Shown here: piece by piece, positions 34,001-41,415 of the stretch | Numbering within the stretch: position 1 is the stretch's first letter | Layout of the letters: every line of letters begins with the position of its first letter | From: Kangiellaceae bacterium | GTDB lineage: Bacteria > Pseudomonadota > Gammaproteobacteria > Enterobacterales > Kangiellaceae | Direction of reading: 5' to 3' | DNA length: 64,000 nt | Assembly: GCA_026196875.1 (NCBI GenBank) | Contig: JAPHTP010000019.1 | Span: forward strand, 1-64,000 | Program-made: the position numbers and the translations under genes | Notes under the pieces: model-generated | Told to the model about the DNA's origin: nothing | Database searches by the model: none | The model's input: only the letters and a program-made list of their open reading frames with translations

Positions 34001-36116
34001 TAGTGACAGAGATAATGTGACGGTGACGGTTTCTAAACACAATGGACAACCGGTTGCAGATGCGGGTAGTGATCAAGCTGGACTACTCGGCGATACTTTC
34101 TATTTAGATGGTTCGATGAGTAGTGATCCCGACGGTGATTCTCTCACTTACTTATGGCGAATCGTCCAATCACCCGAAAGCAGCCAATCGGCACTTAGCA
34201 ATGCAGATGCAGTGACAACTACGATAGAGCCTGACCTAGAAGGGACTTACGTCATTGAATTAGTTGTTAATGATGGAGAGTTAGATAGTGAAGCTGATTC
34301 AATGACAATTACTGTTGAAAAGCCGAATACTAAACCGACAGCGGATGCTGGGCCGGATCAGTTGTTCGTGATCGGTCAAGCAATGACTTTAGACGGCTCT
34401 GGTAGTAGCGATCTAGACGGTGACAATTTAACCTACCAATGGGAAATTTTGAGTCCAAGTAATACTTCTGTTCAGATAAGCGATCCGGCTTCCGTTTCAC
34501 CAACATTGGTCCCTGATGAAGATGAGACTTACGTAATTCAGCTCACGGTCAATGATGGTACGGCTGATAGTGAGCCTGATACGGTTTCATTAAATTTTGA
34601 TAATACGCGACCAGTTGCTAATGCGGGTCCCGATCAAACTGCGAACAACGGGGACACAATCCAACTCGATGGTTCAGGAAGTACTGATGTTAACGGCGAT
34701 AGTTTGACCTACCAATGGCAATTTATTAGCAAGCCTTCGGATAGCACAAGTGTTCTTGATGATGAGAATCTCGTGAATCCGCAGTTTAGTTTGGATGCTA
34801 GTGGCGTGTACGAACTTCAATTGATAGTAAACGATGGATACGAAGATAGCTTACCAGATACTGTGACCATTAATTCTATCGAAAATACCGCACCTGTGGC
34901 AAACGCTGGTCCTGATCAAGATACGGATTTGGGTCAGACTGTAATGCTAGATGGCAGCGGTAGCAGTGATGCTGATGGCGATCCTTTGAGCTATCAATGG
35001 GCGTTGATTCACAAGCCCGCAAACAGTCAAACTATTCTCATTGAACCACAAAGTGTTACGCCTTCTATTGAAATAGACGTTTACGGTGAATACGTGGTGC
35101 AATTGATAGTCAATGATGGAGACTTGGATAGCCAACCGGATACAGTGATGTTAACCAGCCAAAATTTAAAACCAGTGGCTGAAGCTGGTGATGATAGCGA
35201 AGCGAAAACAGGCGACTTAGTCACTTTGGACGGATCATTGAGTTATGATCCAAACGGCGATGATATTACCTATCACTGGGCATTAATCCATCAACCTGAA
35301 AACAGCAATGTGACTTTGGAAAACACCCAAAATGAGTTCCCGAGTTTCCTCCCTGAGGTTGAAGGTACTTATGTTGTACAATTGATAGTTAATGATGGTG
35401 AACTGGATAGTTTGCCTGACACAGTCACAACCGAAGTTTCACATGAAGACGCGACTTGCGAAATTGTCGATGAAACTACCCGTATATTACCGGTTACTAT
35501 CAGAGACTTTAAATTGTCCCATCCTGATTTTGAATACCGTATCGGCATGGATCCCGGCATCGTCGCTAATTATTTAGGAGGGGATAGCTTACCCGTATAC
35601 GCACATCCTGACGGTAGTACTCACACGACAACAGGGAAAGAAAATTTCGATCAATGGTATCGAGATGTCCCCGGAGTAAATATTCGTATCCCTAAAACCA
35701 TTACTATTTCTCGTGAATCAGATTCGACAATCTGGGAGTATCGTAATTCTAGCTTCTTCCCAATTGACGGAGAAGGTTGGGGGAACACCAACGAAAATAG
35801 TGACATGATGTGCCCTGATCATAACTATCACTTTACTTTAGAGACGCATTTAACTTTCGATTACAATGGAGGGGAAACCTTCACGTTTAAAGGTGATGAT
35901 GATCTTTGGTTGTTTATTGATGGTAAATTGGTGATCGATATTGGTGGTGTTCATTCTGTAAAAGAAAAATCAGTCAATATCGATGATGTTGCTGGAGAGC
36001 TAGGGTTAGTTCCCGGAAATACCTACAGCTTTGACCTTTTCTTTGCGGAGCGACATACGACCCAGTCTAACTTTATGTTCCAAACCAACATGGAGCTGGA
36101 GTGCATCACGCCATAG
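31062..36116 (+). CDS. Giant PKD-repeat lipoprotein with C-terminal fibro-slime domain
   Basis: A lipoprotein of 1,684 residues. The open frame reaches back to 30987, but the ATG at 31062 gives a clean lipobox (SLLLLGC, Cys24). Residues about 100-500 have TolB/PD40-like repeats (SQDGTKLIFAARG, LDNKIIFSSDRDAGNP, LKDGRIAFVRW), a likely beta-propeller. Ten PKD-like domains of about 92 residues follow, at about 520-1462, each opening PxANAGxDQ and carrying DGSxSxDxDGDxLxYxW. The last 215 residues are a fibro-slime domain (PVTIRDFKLSHPDFEY, FTFKGDDDLWLFIDGKLVIDIGGVH, FFAERHTTQSNF). Fibro-slime proteins are surface or slime components of Fibrobacter and Dictyostelium-like systems. Placed after a Glt/Nfs-like motor, it is a candidate surface adhesin moved or anchored by it. 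Confidence 0.9.
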   Translation: MYSLKTKVRAILVYSLGSLLLLGCSDESTTETNEEQIIKNETHFAYVKRSIETQSGYADSLYEEKLTDVKKTPLDVVSPYEFQPGAKLLVRTGLDVNATDKDILAEYFGNELYDVKDLNVSQDGTKLIFAARGSDTHFTDSTWNIFVYNFETEALHRVIADDLVANTGQDTNPTFTLDNKIIFSSDRDAGNPLYPRENIEQVGEFCRKVDPAENPSLIHSMGIDGENIIQLTYGRYNHDINPATLKDGRIAFVRWERSFQPIASCSLEQNKSNKSVSEESQYPSGLGLPAKWTEEAKCEFAKLTVNGPVFTTIHHKILTITTDGESMEQLYNTATTDSSEESFLGIDQLFQAESGNLYSLIRHQYNPVLGGEIVELQPVHQIDPDTIFAELSPRSLTQETINLYPGQLSNNGWFSSFWPYRDGSQRLLVSWAQCTVVNEGVSSFCDSPDVEGEQKVQYGIWVLDPVLHTRSPIVRAQNDTVFTEIAMAQPHVGEDLALSAFDPDFEDNPDATEIVCDFPNNQPLAVAGPDQDGYVGDTFEFDGSACSDPDGDPLTYKWTVKSGPSDSQAIIEDYTRVNPTFVPDRIGSYIIELVVNDGELDSEPDSLVVEVVLGNERPIANAGDDQSVILTSNVTLDGSNSSDPDNDELSYRWLIVSQPENSTATLDDGTKVNPSFTPDLPGSYVVQLIVNDGVFDSAPDTVNIAAEAPANNKPIANAGADQTVNVSASVALNGSGSSDADGDNLSYRWSFVSLPNGSSVSLFNNTTISPSFTPDTEGSYIVQLIVNDGRVDSDADSVVIEAINPNQAPIANAGPDQLVTINDLVTLNGSQSSDPDGDSISYNWVLISQPGSSTLSDASSAQPTFTPTQAGAYVVQLMVSDGELESNPDTVTINVEPPNTKPVADAGVDQTADVDDLVSLDGSRSFDADNDPLTYLWSVVTQPSGSGMILMEPNTVNPNFVTDKTGNYVFQLIVNDGTEDSDRDNVTVTVSKHNGQPVADAGSDQAGLLGDTFYLDGSMSSDPDGDSLTYLWRIVQSPESSQSALSNADAVTTTIEPDLEGTYVIELVVNDGELDSEADSMTITVEKPNTKPTADAGPDQLFVIGQAMTLDGSGSSDLDGDNLTYQWEILSPSNTSVQISDPASVSPTLVPDEDETYVIQLTVNDGTADSEPDTVSLNFDNTRPVANAGPDQTANNGDTIQLDGSGSTDVNGDSLTYQWQFISKPSDSTSVLDDENLVNPQFSLDASGVYELQLIVNDGYEDSLPDTVTINSIENTAPVANAGPDQDTDLGQTVMLDGSGSSDADGDPLSYQWALIHKPANSQTILIEPQSVTPSIEIDVYGEYVVQLIVNDGDLDSQPDTVMLTSQNLKPVAEAGDDSEAKTGDLVTLDGSLSYDPNGDDITYHWALIHQPENSNVTLENTQNEFPSFLPEVEGTYVVQLIVNDGELDSLPDTVTTEVSHEDATCEIVDETTRILPVTIRDFKLSHPDFEYRIGMDPGIVANYLGGDSLPVYAHPDGSTHTTTGKENFDQWYRDVPGVNIRIPKTITISRESDSTIWEYRNSSFFPIDGEGWGNTNENSDMMCPDHNYHFTLETHLTFDYNGGETFTFKGDDDLWLFIDGKLVIDIGGVHSVKEKSVNIDDVAGELGLVPGNTYSFDLFFAERHTTQSNFMFQTNMELECITP
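32620..35440 (+). repeat. Ten tandem PKD-domain coding repeats
   Basis: Ten in-frame units of about 275-285 bases within the fibro-slime lipoprotein gene. They are similar in protein (PxANAGxDQ start, GSYVVQLIVNDG end) but clearly diverged at DNA level, so this is an old duplication series, unlike a recent unstable array. Confidence 0.8.
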
Positions 36117-36198
36117 CCGAAACTATTCGTGGAATAAATAGCAACCATAGAGGTAGCGCTGTTTGTTCTGCGAATTGAATAAATTAAGACTAACAGAA

Positions 36199-36222
36199 GG
36201 CTCCAATTGGAGCCTTTTTTGT
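36199..36222 (+). terminator. Intrinsic terminator after the fibro-slime gene
   Basis: GGCTCC at 36200-36205, a four-base loop, GGAGCC at 36210-36215, then TTTTTT. It separates the surface protein gene from the amidase gene. Confidence 0.9.
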
Positions 36223-36382
36223 TGCTTTTCATATAGTCTTAGGCTTGAATGCATCCGTTGGAATCTTTTTCGAGGATAGTGGTCGAAATTATCAATCGGG
36301 TAAGAAACGGACAAGTTTAATACTCGAAAAGTGCCATTTAGCAAGTACTACCCAGAAAGGACATGCAACTATCAAAGGACAA

Positions 36383-36985
36383 ATGAAGGACCCAAATTCA
36401 GCCCTAACAAAATCTAGCGATGCTAACAATAAAGTATCAGAAACTCAATCCAACCAAAACCGGTTTACTCGTCGTCGCTTCCTCATATCTGCAACCTCTG
36501 CGGTAGCTCTAGGTATTGCAGGCGGTATGTATTGGTCAGGCCGTTGGGAATACATTGTTATCCATCACTCTGCCGGTAACTTTGGTAATATCGAATTTCT
36601 TCAAAAAGTTCACCGGCAACGGCAGGCTGGCGATCCTATAGATGCAATTCCCTATCACTTTGTAATTGGTAACGGTAATGGTATGGGATTAGGAGAAATA
36701 GCCAGTGACTGGCGCAAAGAAAATAACATTTGGGGGGCTCATGTCTCTGGGCGAAATTCTGAAAGAAACTTTCTTGGGCTTGGCATTTGTATGATTGGAA
36801 ATTTTGAAAAGACTCCGGTGAAAGAACAACAATATCAAGCGCTAGTCCGGTTGTGTCGCAAACTAATGAAGCAATATAACATTCCTGTTGAGAATATTTC
36901 TGGTCACGGATTAACAGAAGGGGAGATGACCCTTTGTCCTGGTAAGTATTTTCCGATGCAGAGATTAATTTCTGAGATTTCTTAA
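36383..36985 (+). CDS. Tat-exported N-acetylmuramoyl-L-alanine amidase (PGRP/Amidase_2 type)
   Basis: A peptidoglycan amidase of about 200 residues. The frame opens at a TTG at 36245, but the ATG at 36383 follows AAAGGA and lies close before a twin-arginine signal (RFTRRRFLISATSAVALGIAGGMYW). The amidase core begins with the zinc ligand in YIVIHHSA. Later blocks include PYHFVIGNGNG, the catalytic region GLGICMIGNFEKTP and the other ligands in GHG and LCPGKYFPM. It should cleave the amide bond between MurNAc and the peptide stem in the periplasm. The Tat signal suggests it folds with its metal before export. It stands alone after a terminator. Confidence 0.88.
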   Translation: MKDPNSALTKSSDANNKVSETQSNQNRFTRRRFLISATSAVALGIAGGMYWSGRWEYIVIHHSAGNFGNIEFLQKVHRQRQAGDPIDAIPYHFVIGNGNGMGLGEIASDWRKENNIWGAHVSGRNSERNFLGLGICMIGNFEKTPVKEQQYQALVRLCRKLMKQYNIPVENISGHGLTEGEMTLCPGKYFPMQRLISEIS

Positions 36986-37231
36986 GTCAAAAAACTCTAG
37001 CAAACATTTTTGTCGTTTGATTTAAATATGGTGTATGGCATAGAGATATACCATCTAGTCTAAGTTAATTAACTCTAGAATTTTCCGGTATAAATACTCG
37101 ATTAAAATTCGCAGGTAGAGATTAGCAACAGGCTTGCCTTAATCAAAGTTCGACATAAGTCATACTTCTATTTAACGCGTAACAAAATTGTCAATAAATC
37201 CTAGCAAAAAACCATAACATAACTAGGGCTA

Positions 37232-37245
37232 TTGATCTAAATCAT
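37232..37245. promoter_or_regulatory. FNR/Anr-like binding site upstream of ompW
   Basis: TTGATCTAAATCAT matches the FNR consensus TTGAT-N4-ATCAA at nine of ten fixed bases. It lies about 70 bases before the OmpW start, within the 330-base gap 36986-37315. ompW is an FNR-controlled gene in enteric bacteria, which supports the assignment. Confidence 0.6.
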
Positions 37246-37315
37246 TAACCCATCTACCTAGCGGAGTACACTGCACTTGCTTTTCCAAACAACCCTAAAA
37301 TAAGTGAGTGTATTT

Positions 37316-37957
37316 ATGAAACTTAAAGCTATTTCTATCGCAATTTTAGCTACCTTATCAGCTCCTGTTTTTGCTGAAGATTCTGACAATAGTTGGATTT
37401 TTAGAACCGGTGCGGCACATGTTTCTCCAAACGATGATAGTGGGACTGTTTTAGGTGGCGGCGTTGGTGTTGATGACTCTACTGGTCTTGGTTTAAGTTT
37501 TACCTATATGTTAGACAATCAGTGGGGAATTGAAATCCTAGGTGCTTTACCATTCAGTCATGATATCGTGGGAACAGGTGCACTAAGCGGCGTTAATATT
37601 GGTGAGACTAAACATTTACCGCCAACTTTTAGCATGGTATATCAGTGGGGAAATGAAACTAAATATCATGTGGGAGCTGGTTTAAACTACACTGTTTTCT
37701 TCGACGAAGAAGCTGCTCAAGACTTAAATACTGCTTTGAATGCTCAGGCAGAACTGGACTTAGATTCTTCTTTAGGTGTAGCAGTCAAATTTGGTTTTGA
37801 TACGCCTATTAACAACAGTTGGAACTTCAGCGGTAGCGTCTATTATATGAATATTGAGACAACTGCTGATGTTATTGTTAACGATGCAGTTGCAGCGAGT
37901 GTTGATGTGGATATTAATCCATGGGTAGTCATGCTCGGCGTAAGCACAACATTCTAA
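37316..37957 (+). CDS. ompW: OmpW-family outer-membrane protein
   Basis: A 213-residue eight-strand barrel. The frame opens at a GTG at 37304, but the ATG at 37316 begins the signal peptide MKLKAISIAILATLSAPVFAED directly. The mature protein has OmpW features: RTGAAHVSPNDDSG, GLSFTYMLDNQWGIEILGALPFSHDI, LPPTFSMVYQWG and GAGLNYTVFFDE, and ends ...NPWVVMLGVSTTF with terminal Phe. OmpW forms a small hydrophobic-solute channel. An FNR-like site upstream suggests oxygen control. Confidence 0.92.
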   Translation: MKLKAISIAILATLSAPVFAEDSDNSWIFRTGAAHVSPNDDSGTVLGGGVGVDDSTGLGLSFTYMLDNQWGIEILGALPFSHDIVGTGALSGVNIGETKHLPPTFSMVYQWGNETKYHVGAGLNYTVFFDEEAAQDLNTALNAQAELDLDSSLGVAVKFGFDTPINNSWNFSGSVYYMNIETTADVIVNDAVAASVDVDINPWVVMLGVSTTF

Positions 37958-37973
37958 TTGCTCTTTTTATGTT

Positions 37974-38002
37974 AAAAAAAGCCCGATAATTTCTTATCGG
38001 GC
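37974..38002 (-). terminator. Intrinsic terminator for the nrdJ unit (minus strand)
   Basis: Seven A, then AGCCCGATAA, TTTC loop, TTATCGGGCT. Read on the minus strand it is a ten-pair stem followed by a T-run. It lies beyond the nrdJb stop. On the plus strand no T-run follows the stem, so it would end ompW less well. Confidence 0.85.
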
Positions 38003-38107
38003 TGTCATGATGGGCTGAAATTTTAAACAGCAAAATTAGCCTAAATCATTGCCGTCTATTTGTTCATTTTATTTTACGGTTTTTTCAACCTCAAATCCTG
38101 TATTTCT

Positions 38108-38794
38108 CTACCCACACTTAGAATCGCCACAGCTTAAACAAGTCATGCAGCCATCCATTAGTACTGCAGCTTTAGTCATGCACTTATTACACATTTGTGC
38201 ACCTTCAGGGTAATCGCCATTGTATTCAGCAACGCCGCCATTTTGCAATGAATCGTACTCTTTACGTTTTTCGTCAACCAATGCCCGTTGATGCTCATCT
38301 AAACTATGATCTTCCATTAGGCCAATCATCTTCAAGTGTGATTCAATGGCATCACCAATTTCCGCAACTAATGAAGGCATGAATTTTCCACCAGGTTTAA
38401 AGTAACCACCTTTTGGATCGAATACCGCCTTAAGTTCTTCTGCAAGGAAAGTGCAATCACCACCTTTACGGAATACTGCTGAAATAACTCGAGTTAATGC
38501 GACAACCCATTGGAAGTGGTCCATATTTTTAGAGTTAATAAAAATCTCGAAAGGGCGGCGCAATTCGTGCTCGGTTCCAGGATTCAAAACAATGTCATTA
38601 ATAGTCATATATAAAGCGTGCTCTGAAAGAGGAGTCTTAACTTTATAAGTGGAACCTAATAACATTTCAGGGCGTTTAACGCTCTCGTGCATCTGCACGA
38701 TCTCTGCGGACTTTTTGTCTTCTGCAGTTTTCGCTTCTTTCTCTTCGGACCTAACTTTATATCCAACAATTGGCGAGCTAATAATTTTTGGCAT
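38108..38794 (-). CDS. nrdJb: Class II ribonucleotide reductase C-terminal subunit NrdJb
   Basis: A 228-residue protein matching the detached C-terminal part of class II reductase known as NrdJb in Pseudomonas aeruginosa. It holds a TSCPD-type domain (FEIFINSKNMDHFQWVVALTRVISAVFRKGGDCTFLAEELKAVFDPKGGYF) and a C-terminal Cys-rich tail with CNKCMTK and CMTCLSCGDSKCG, which carries the redox-active thiols that re-reduce the active site. nrdJa lies just upstream (72 bases), with both on the minus strand and a terminator past the end. Length agrees with the P. aeruginosa protein of about 230 residues. Confidence 0.88.
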   Translation of the reverse strand: MPKIISSPIVGYKVRSEEKEAKTAEDKKSAEIVQMHESVKRPEMLLGSTYKVKTPLSEHALYMTINDIVLNPGTEHELRRPFEIFINSKNMDHFQWVVALTRVISAVFRKGGDCTFLAEELKAVFDPKGGYFKPGGKFMPSLVAEIGDAIESHLKMIGLMEDHSLDEHQRALVDEKRKEYDSLQNGGVAEYNGDYPEGAQMCNKCMTKAAVLMDGCMTCLSCGDSKCG

Positions 38795-38866
38795 ATCTAC
38801 TTTCCGTTAACTAATCTTTTCTAATTCTCAATTGAGTCAATATCTAGGAGAGGTTTTATTCTCCAA

Positions 38867-41017
38867 TTAGAATTTCCCGTAATAACCTTCTTTTAACGCA
38901 TCAAATAGGTTAGCGGCGGTATGAATTTCGCCATCATACTCAACTTCTTCATTTCCTTTTAATTCAACCTGAGTACCGTCTTCCAATGTAAATTGGTAAG
39001 TGGTGTTTTCCAGGTCTTGCTCTTTAACTAAAACACCTTGGAATACTTCAGGATTAAAGCGGAAAGTTGTGCAACCTTTAAGTCCTTCTTTGTAAGCGTA
39101 AAGATAAATGTCTTTAAATTCGTCATAAGGGAACTCAGTTGGTACATTAGCAGTTTTGGAAATGGACGAATCAATCCATTTCTGCGCTGCAGCTTGAATA
39201 TCCACATGCTGAGTTGGAGTAATGCTATCTGAAGTGACGAAATACTCCGGCAATTGCTCTTCCGGGTTTTCAGAAAATGGCATCGCTTTAGGGTTAATTA
39301 TTTCACGATAGGCAAGCAGTTCGTAAGAATAAACATCGACTTTTTCTTTGGACTTTTTACCTTCTCGAATAACGTTACGCGAATAGTGATGCGCAAAGCT
39401 AGGCTCAATTCCATTACTTGCATTATTAGCCAGTGACAGTGAAATAGTGCCAGTAGGAGCAATAGACGAGTGGTGGGTAAAACGCGCGCCAACCTTGGCT
39501 AGTTCATCAACCAACTTGGGGTCGACTTCAGCTATTTTTTGCATGTAACGGCTGTATTTGGCGTGGAGTACTTTTCCTTTAATTTTATCACCAACTTTGA
39601 AGCCGTCCTTTTTCATTTCCGGGCGCTTGTAAAGCATGCCGCCGGTAACTTCAAAATCTTTTTCCATGATTGGAGCAGGGCCTTTTTCTTTAGCAAGGTC
39701 TAATCCTGCACGCCAACCTTCAACTGCTAATTCACGAGTCACTTTTTCAGTGAAGTCGATTGATTCAGCTGAACCGTATTTTTTACAAAGCATGGTCATT
39801 GTTGACCCAAGTCCTAAGTAACCCATACCGTGACGACGTTTATTATGGATTGCGTCTCTCTGGCCTATGAGCGGCAGGCCATTGATTTCCACAACGTTAT
39901 CTAGCATACGAGTGAAAATTCGCACAACTTTACGGAACTTATCCCAATCGAATACTGCTTTATCAGTAAATGGATTGTTAACAAATCGAGTTAAGTTAAC
40001 CGATCCAAGTAAGCATGAACCATAGGCTGGAAGTGGTTGTTCGCCACAAGGGTTAGTTGCACGGATATTTTCGCAGTACCAGTTATTGTTTTTATCGTTC
40101 ACTTGGTCGATTAAGATGAAACCAGGCTCGGCGAAATCATAGGTGGATGACATGATTAGGTTCCACAAGTTTTTCGCTTTGATAGTTTTATGGATTTTAC
40201 AAGCTACTTGGCCGTAATCGTTTGTGATGTAGCCTTCAGTTGTTGGCCACTCGCGCCATACAATTTTATTGCTGTCAGAAATGTCAATTTCGTCCACTTC
40301 AACTTCTTTCATGCTGACAGGGAATATTAGATTCCAGTCTGCATCATTAATAACCGCCTGCATAAACTCATCAGTAATCAGCAAAGATAAATTGAACTGA
40401 CGCAAACGCCCATCTTCACGTTTGGCTTTGATAAACTCCATTACGTCCGGGTGGCTCACGTCAAACGTAGCCATTTGAGCGCCACGACGGCCGCCAGCAG
40501 ACGAAACCGTGAAACACATCTTGTCATAGATATCCATAAAGGAGAGGGGACCTGATGTATATGCGCCAGCTCCGGAAACATAGGCATTTTTTGGGCGAAG
40601 AGTGGAGAATTCGTAACCGATACCACAACCAGCTTTAAGCGTTAAGCCCGCTTCATGGACTTTACCCAAAATGTCGTCCATTGAATCGGTAATTGTTCCC
40701 GATACTGTACAGTTGATAGTTGAGGTTGCTGGTTTATGCTCAAGAGCACCGGCGTTGGACATTATCCGTCCTGCTGGAATTGCGCCATGGCGTAATGCCC
40801 AGACAAAGTCTTTGTATACTTCGCTTTTCTTTTCTTTCGATTCTACTTCCGACAAGGCTTTAGCAACCCTTTCGTATGTTCCATCGATATTCTTATCGAC
40901 TGGTAATCCTTCTTTGGTTTTTAATTGGTATTTGGTTTGCCAGATATCAACTGATGTGTGTTGGAAATCAATAGTGGTACTTTGTTTGGTTTGAGCTTTT
41001 TTCAAAGAAGCGGTCAT
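38867..41017 (-). CDS. nrdJa: Adenosylcobalamin-dependent ribonucleotide reductase, main subunit NrdJa
   Basis: A 716-residue large subunit with the class II barrel. It shows NCTVSGTITDSMDDILGKVHEAGLTLKAGCGIGYEFS (first active-site Cys), SAGGRRGAQMATFDVSHPD, NPCGEQPLPAYGSCLLGSVNLTRF (catalytic Cys motif) and GTISLSLANNASNGIEPSF. It reduces ribonucleotides using a cobalamin radical and needs no oxygen. The C-terminal thiol tail is split off into nrdJb, as in pseudomonads. NrdR-like boxes lie about 270-320 bases upstream. Confidence 0.93.
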   Translation of the reverse strand: MTASLKKAQTKQSTTIDFQHTSVDIWQTKYQLKTKEGLPVDKNIDGTYERVAKALSEVESKEKKSEVYKDFVWALRHGAIPAGRIMSNAGALEHKPATSTINCTVSGTITDSMDDILGKVHEAGLTLKAGCGIGYEFSTLRPKNAYVSGAGAYTSGPLSFMDIYDKMCFTVSSAGGRRGAQMATFDVSHPDVMEFIKAKREDGRLRQFNLSLLITDEFMQAVINDADWNLIFPVSMKEVEVDEIDISDSNKIVWREWPTTEGYITNDYGQVACKIHKTIKAKNLWNLIMSSTYDFAEPGFILIDQVNDKNNNWYCENIRATNPCGEQPLPAYGSCLLGSVNLTRFVNNPFTDKAVFDWDKFRKVVRIFTRMLDNVVEINGLPLIGQRDAIHNKRRHGMGYLGLGSTMTMLCKKYGSAESIDFTEKVTRELAVEGWRAGLDLAKEKGPAPIMEKDFEVTGGMLYKRPEMKKDGFKVGDKIKGKVLHAKYSRYMQKIAEVDPKLVDELAKVGARFTHHSSIAPTGTISLSLANNASNGIEPSFAHHYSRNVIREGKKSKEKVDVYSYELLAYREIINPKAMPFSENPEEQLPEYFVTSDSITPTQHVDIQAAAQKWIDSSISKTANVPTEFPYDEFKDIYLYAYKEGLKGCTTFRFNPEVFQGVLVKEQDLENTTYQFTLEDGTQVELKGNEEVEYDGEIHTAANLFDALKEGYYGKF

Positions 41018-41286
41018 TAATGGAATCCCTCATTCCTAATTTTTGTTACGTCTACTGCTACTACTTAAACTTACTGCTAATTTAGACATTTATTACTAAT
41101 TAGTTCTTTCTACTAATTCACTCATAAGTCACCCCAAGGAACAAAAGCCAATGTGCGTTTTTCAAAGCTTAGCATTGGGCTAATTCCAGGCTGTATTGTG
41201 AATAACTTATGTATATTTTGTGACTAACCAGATAAAAAAGTGTTAGTTAAAAGTGGAAAAACAAAAAACACTTAAAAATCAGACTT

Positions 41287-41335
41287 TTACTATATCTGGT
41301 GGTGTGTCTTGTCTATGCGACACAATATATAGGTG
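41287..41335 (-). promoter_or_regulatory. Two NrdR-box-like sites upstream of nrdJ
   Basis: ACACAATATATAGGTG at 41320-41335 fits the NrdR box acaCwATATATwGtgt very well in its core. A weaker second copy, around CTATATCTG at 41290-41298, lies 33 bases away, near the three-turn spacing of paired NrdR boxes. They lie in the 398-base gap 41018-41415 that must hold the nrdJ promoter. The remaining leader of about 270 bases shows no recognised riboswitch core. Confidence 0.6.
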
Positions 41336-41415
41336 GAGGATAGCAAAGTAAAGCACTAAATCAAGAAAATTCAGCGCTTTTAGGAGCAGATTTTGAGGGG
41401 GAACTAACGGTGTAA

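Noticed and set aside
32620-35440. A recent unstable tandem array
   Set aside because: The PKD units are diverged at DNA level, so the array is old and stable.
31062-36116. A large RTX or type I secreted adhesin
   Set aside because: No RTX nonapeptides or type I tail were seen. A lipobox and fibro-slime domain argue for a lipoprotein.
41018-41286. A cobalamin riboswitch before nrdJ
   Set aside because: No B12-box core was recognised, and NrdR-like boxes explain the control better.
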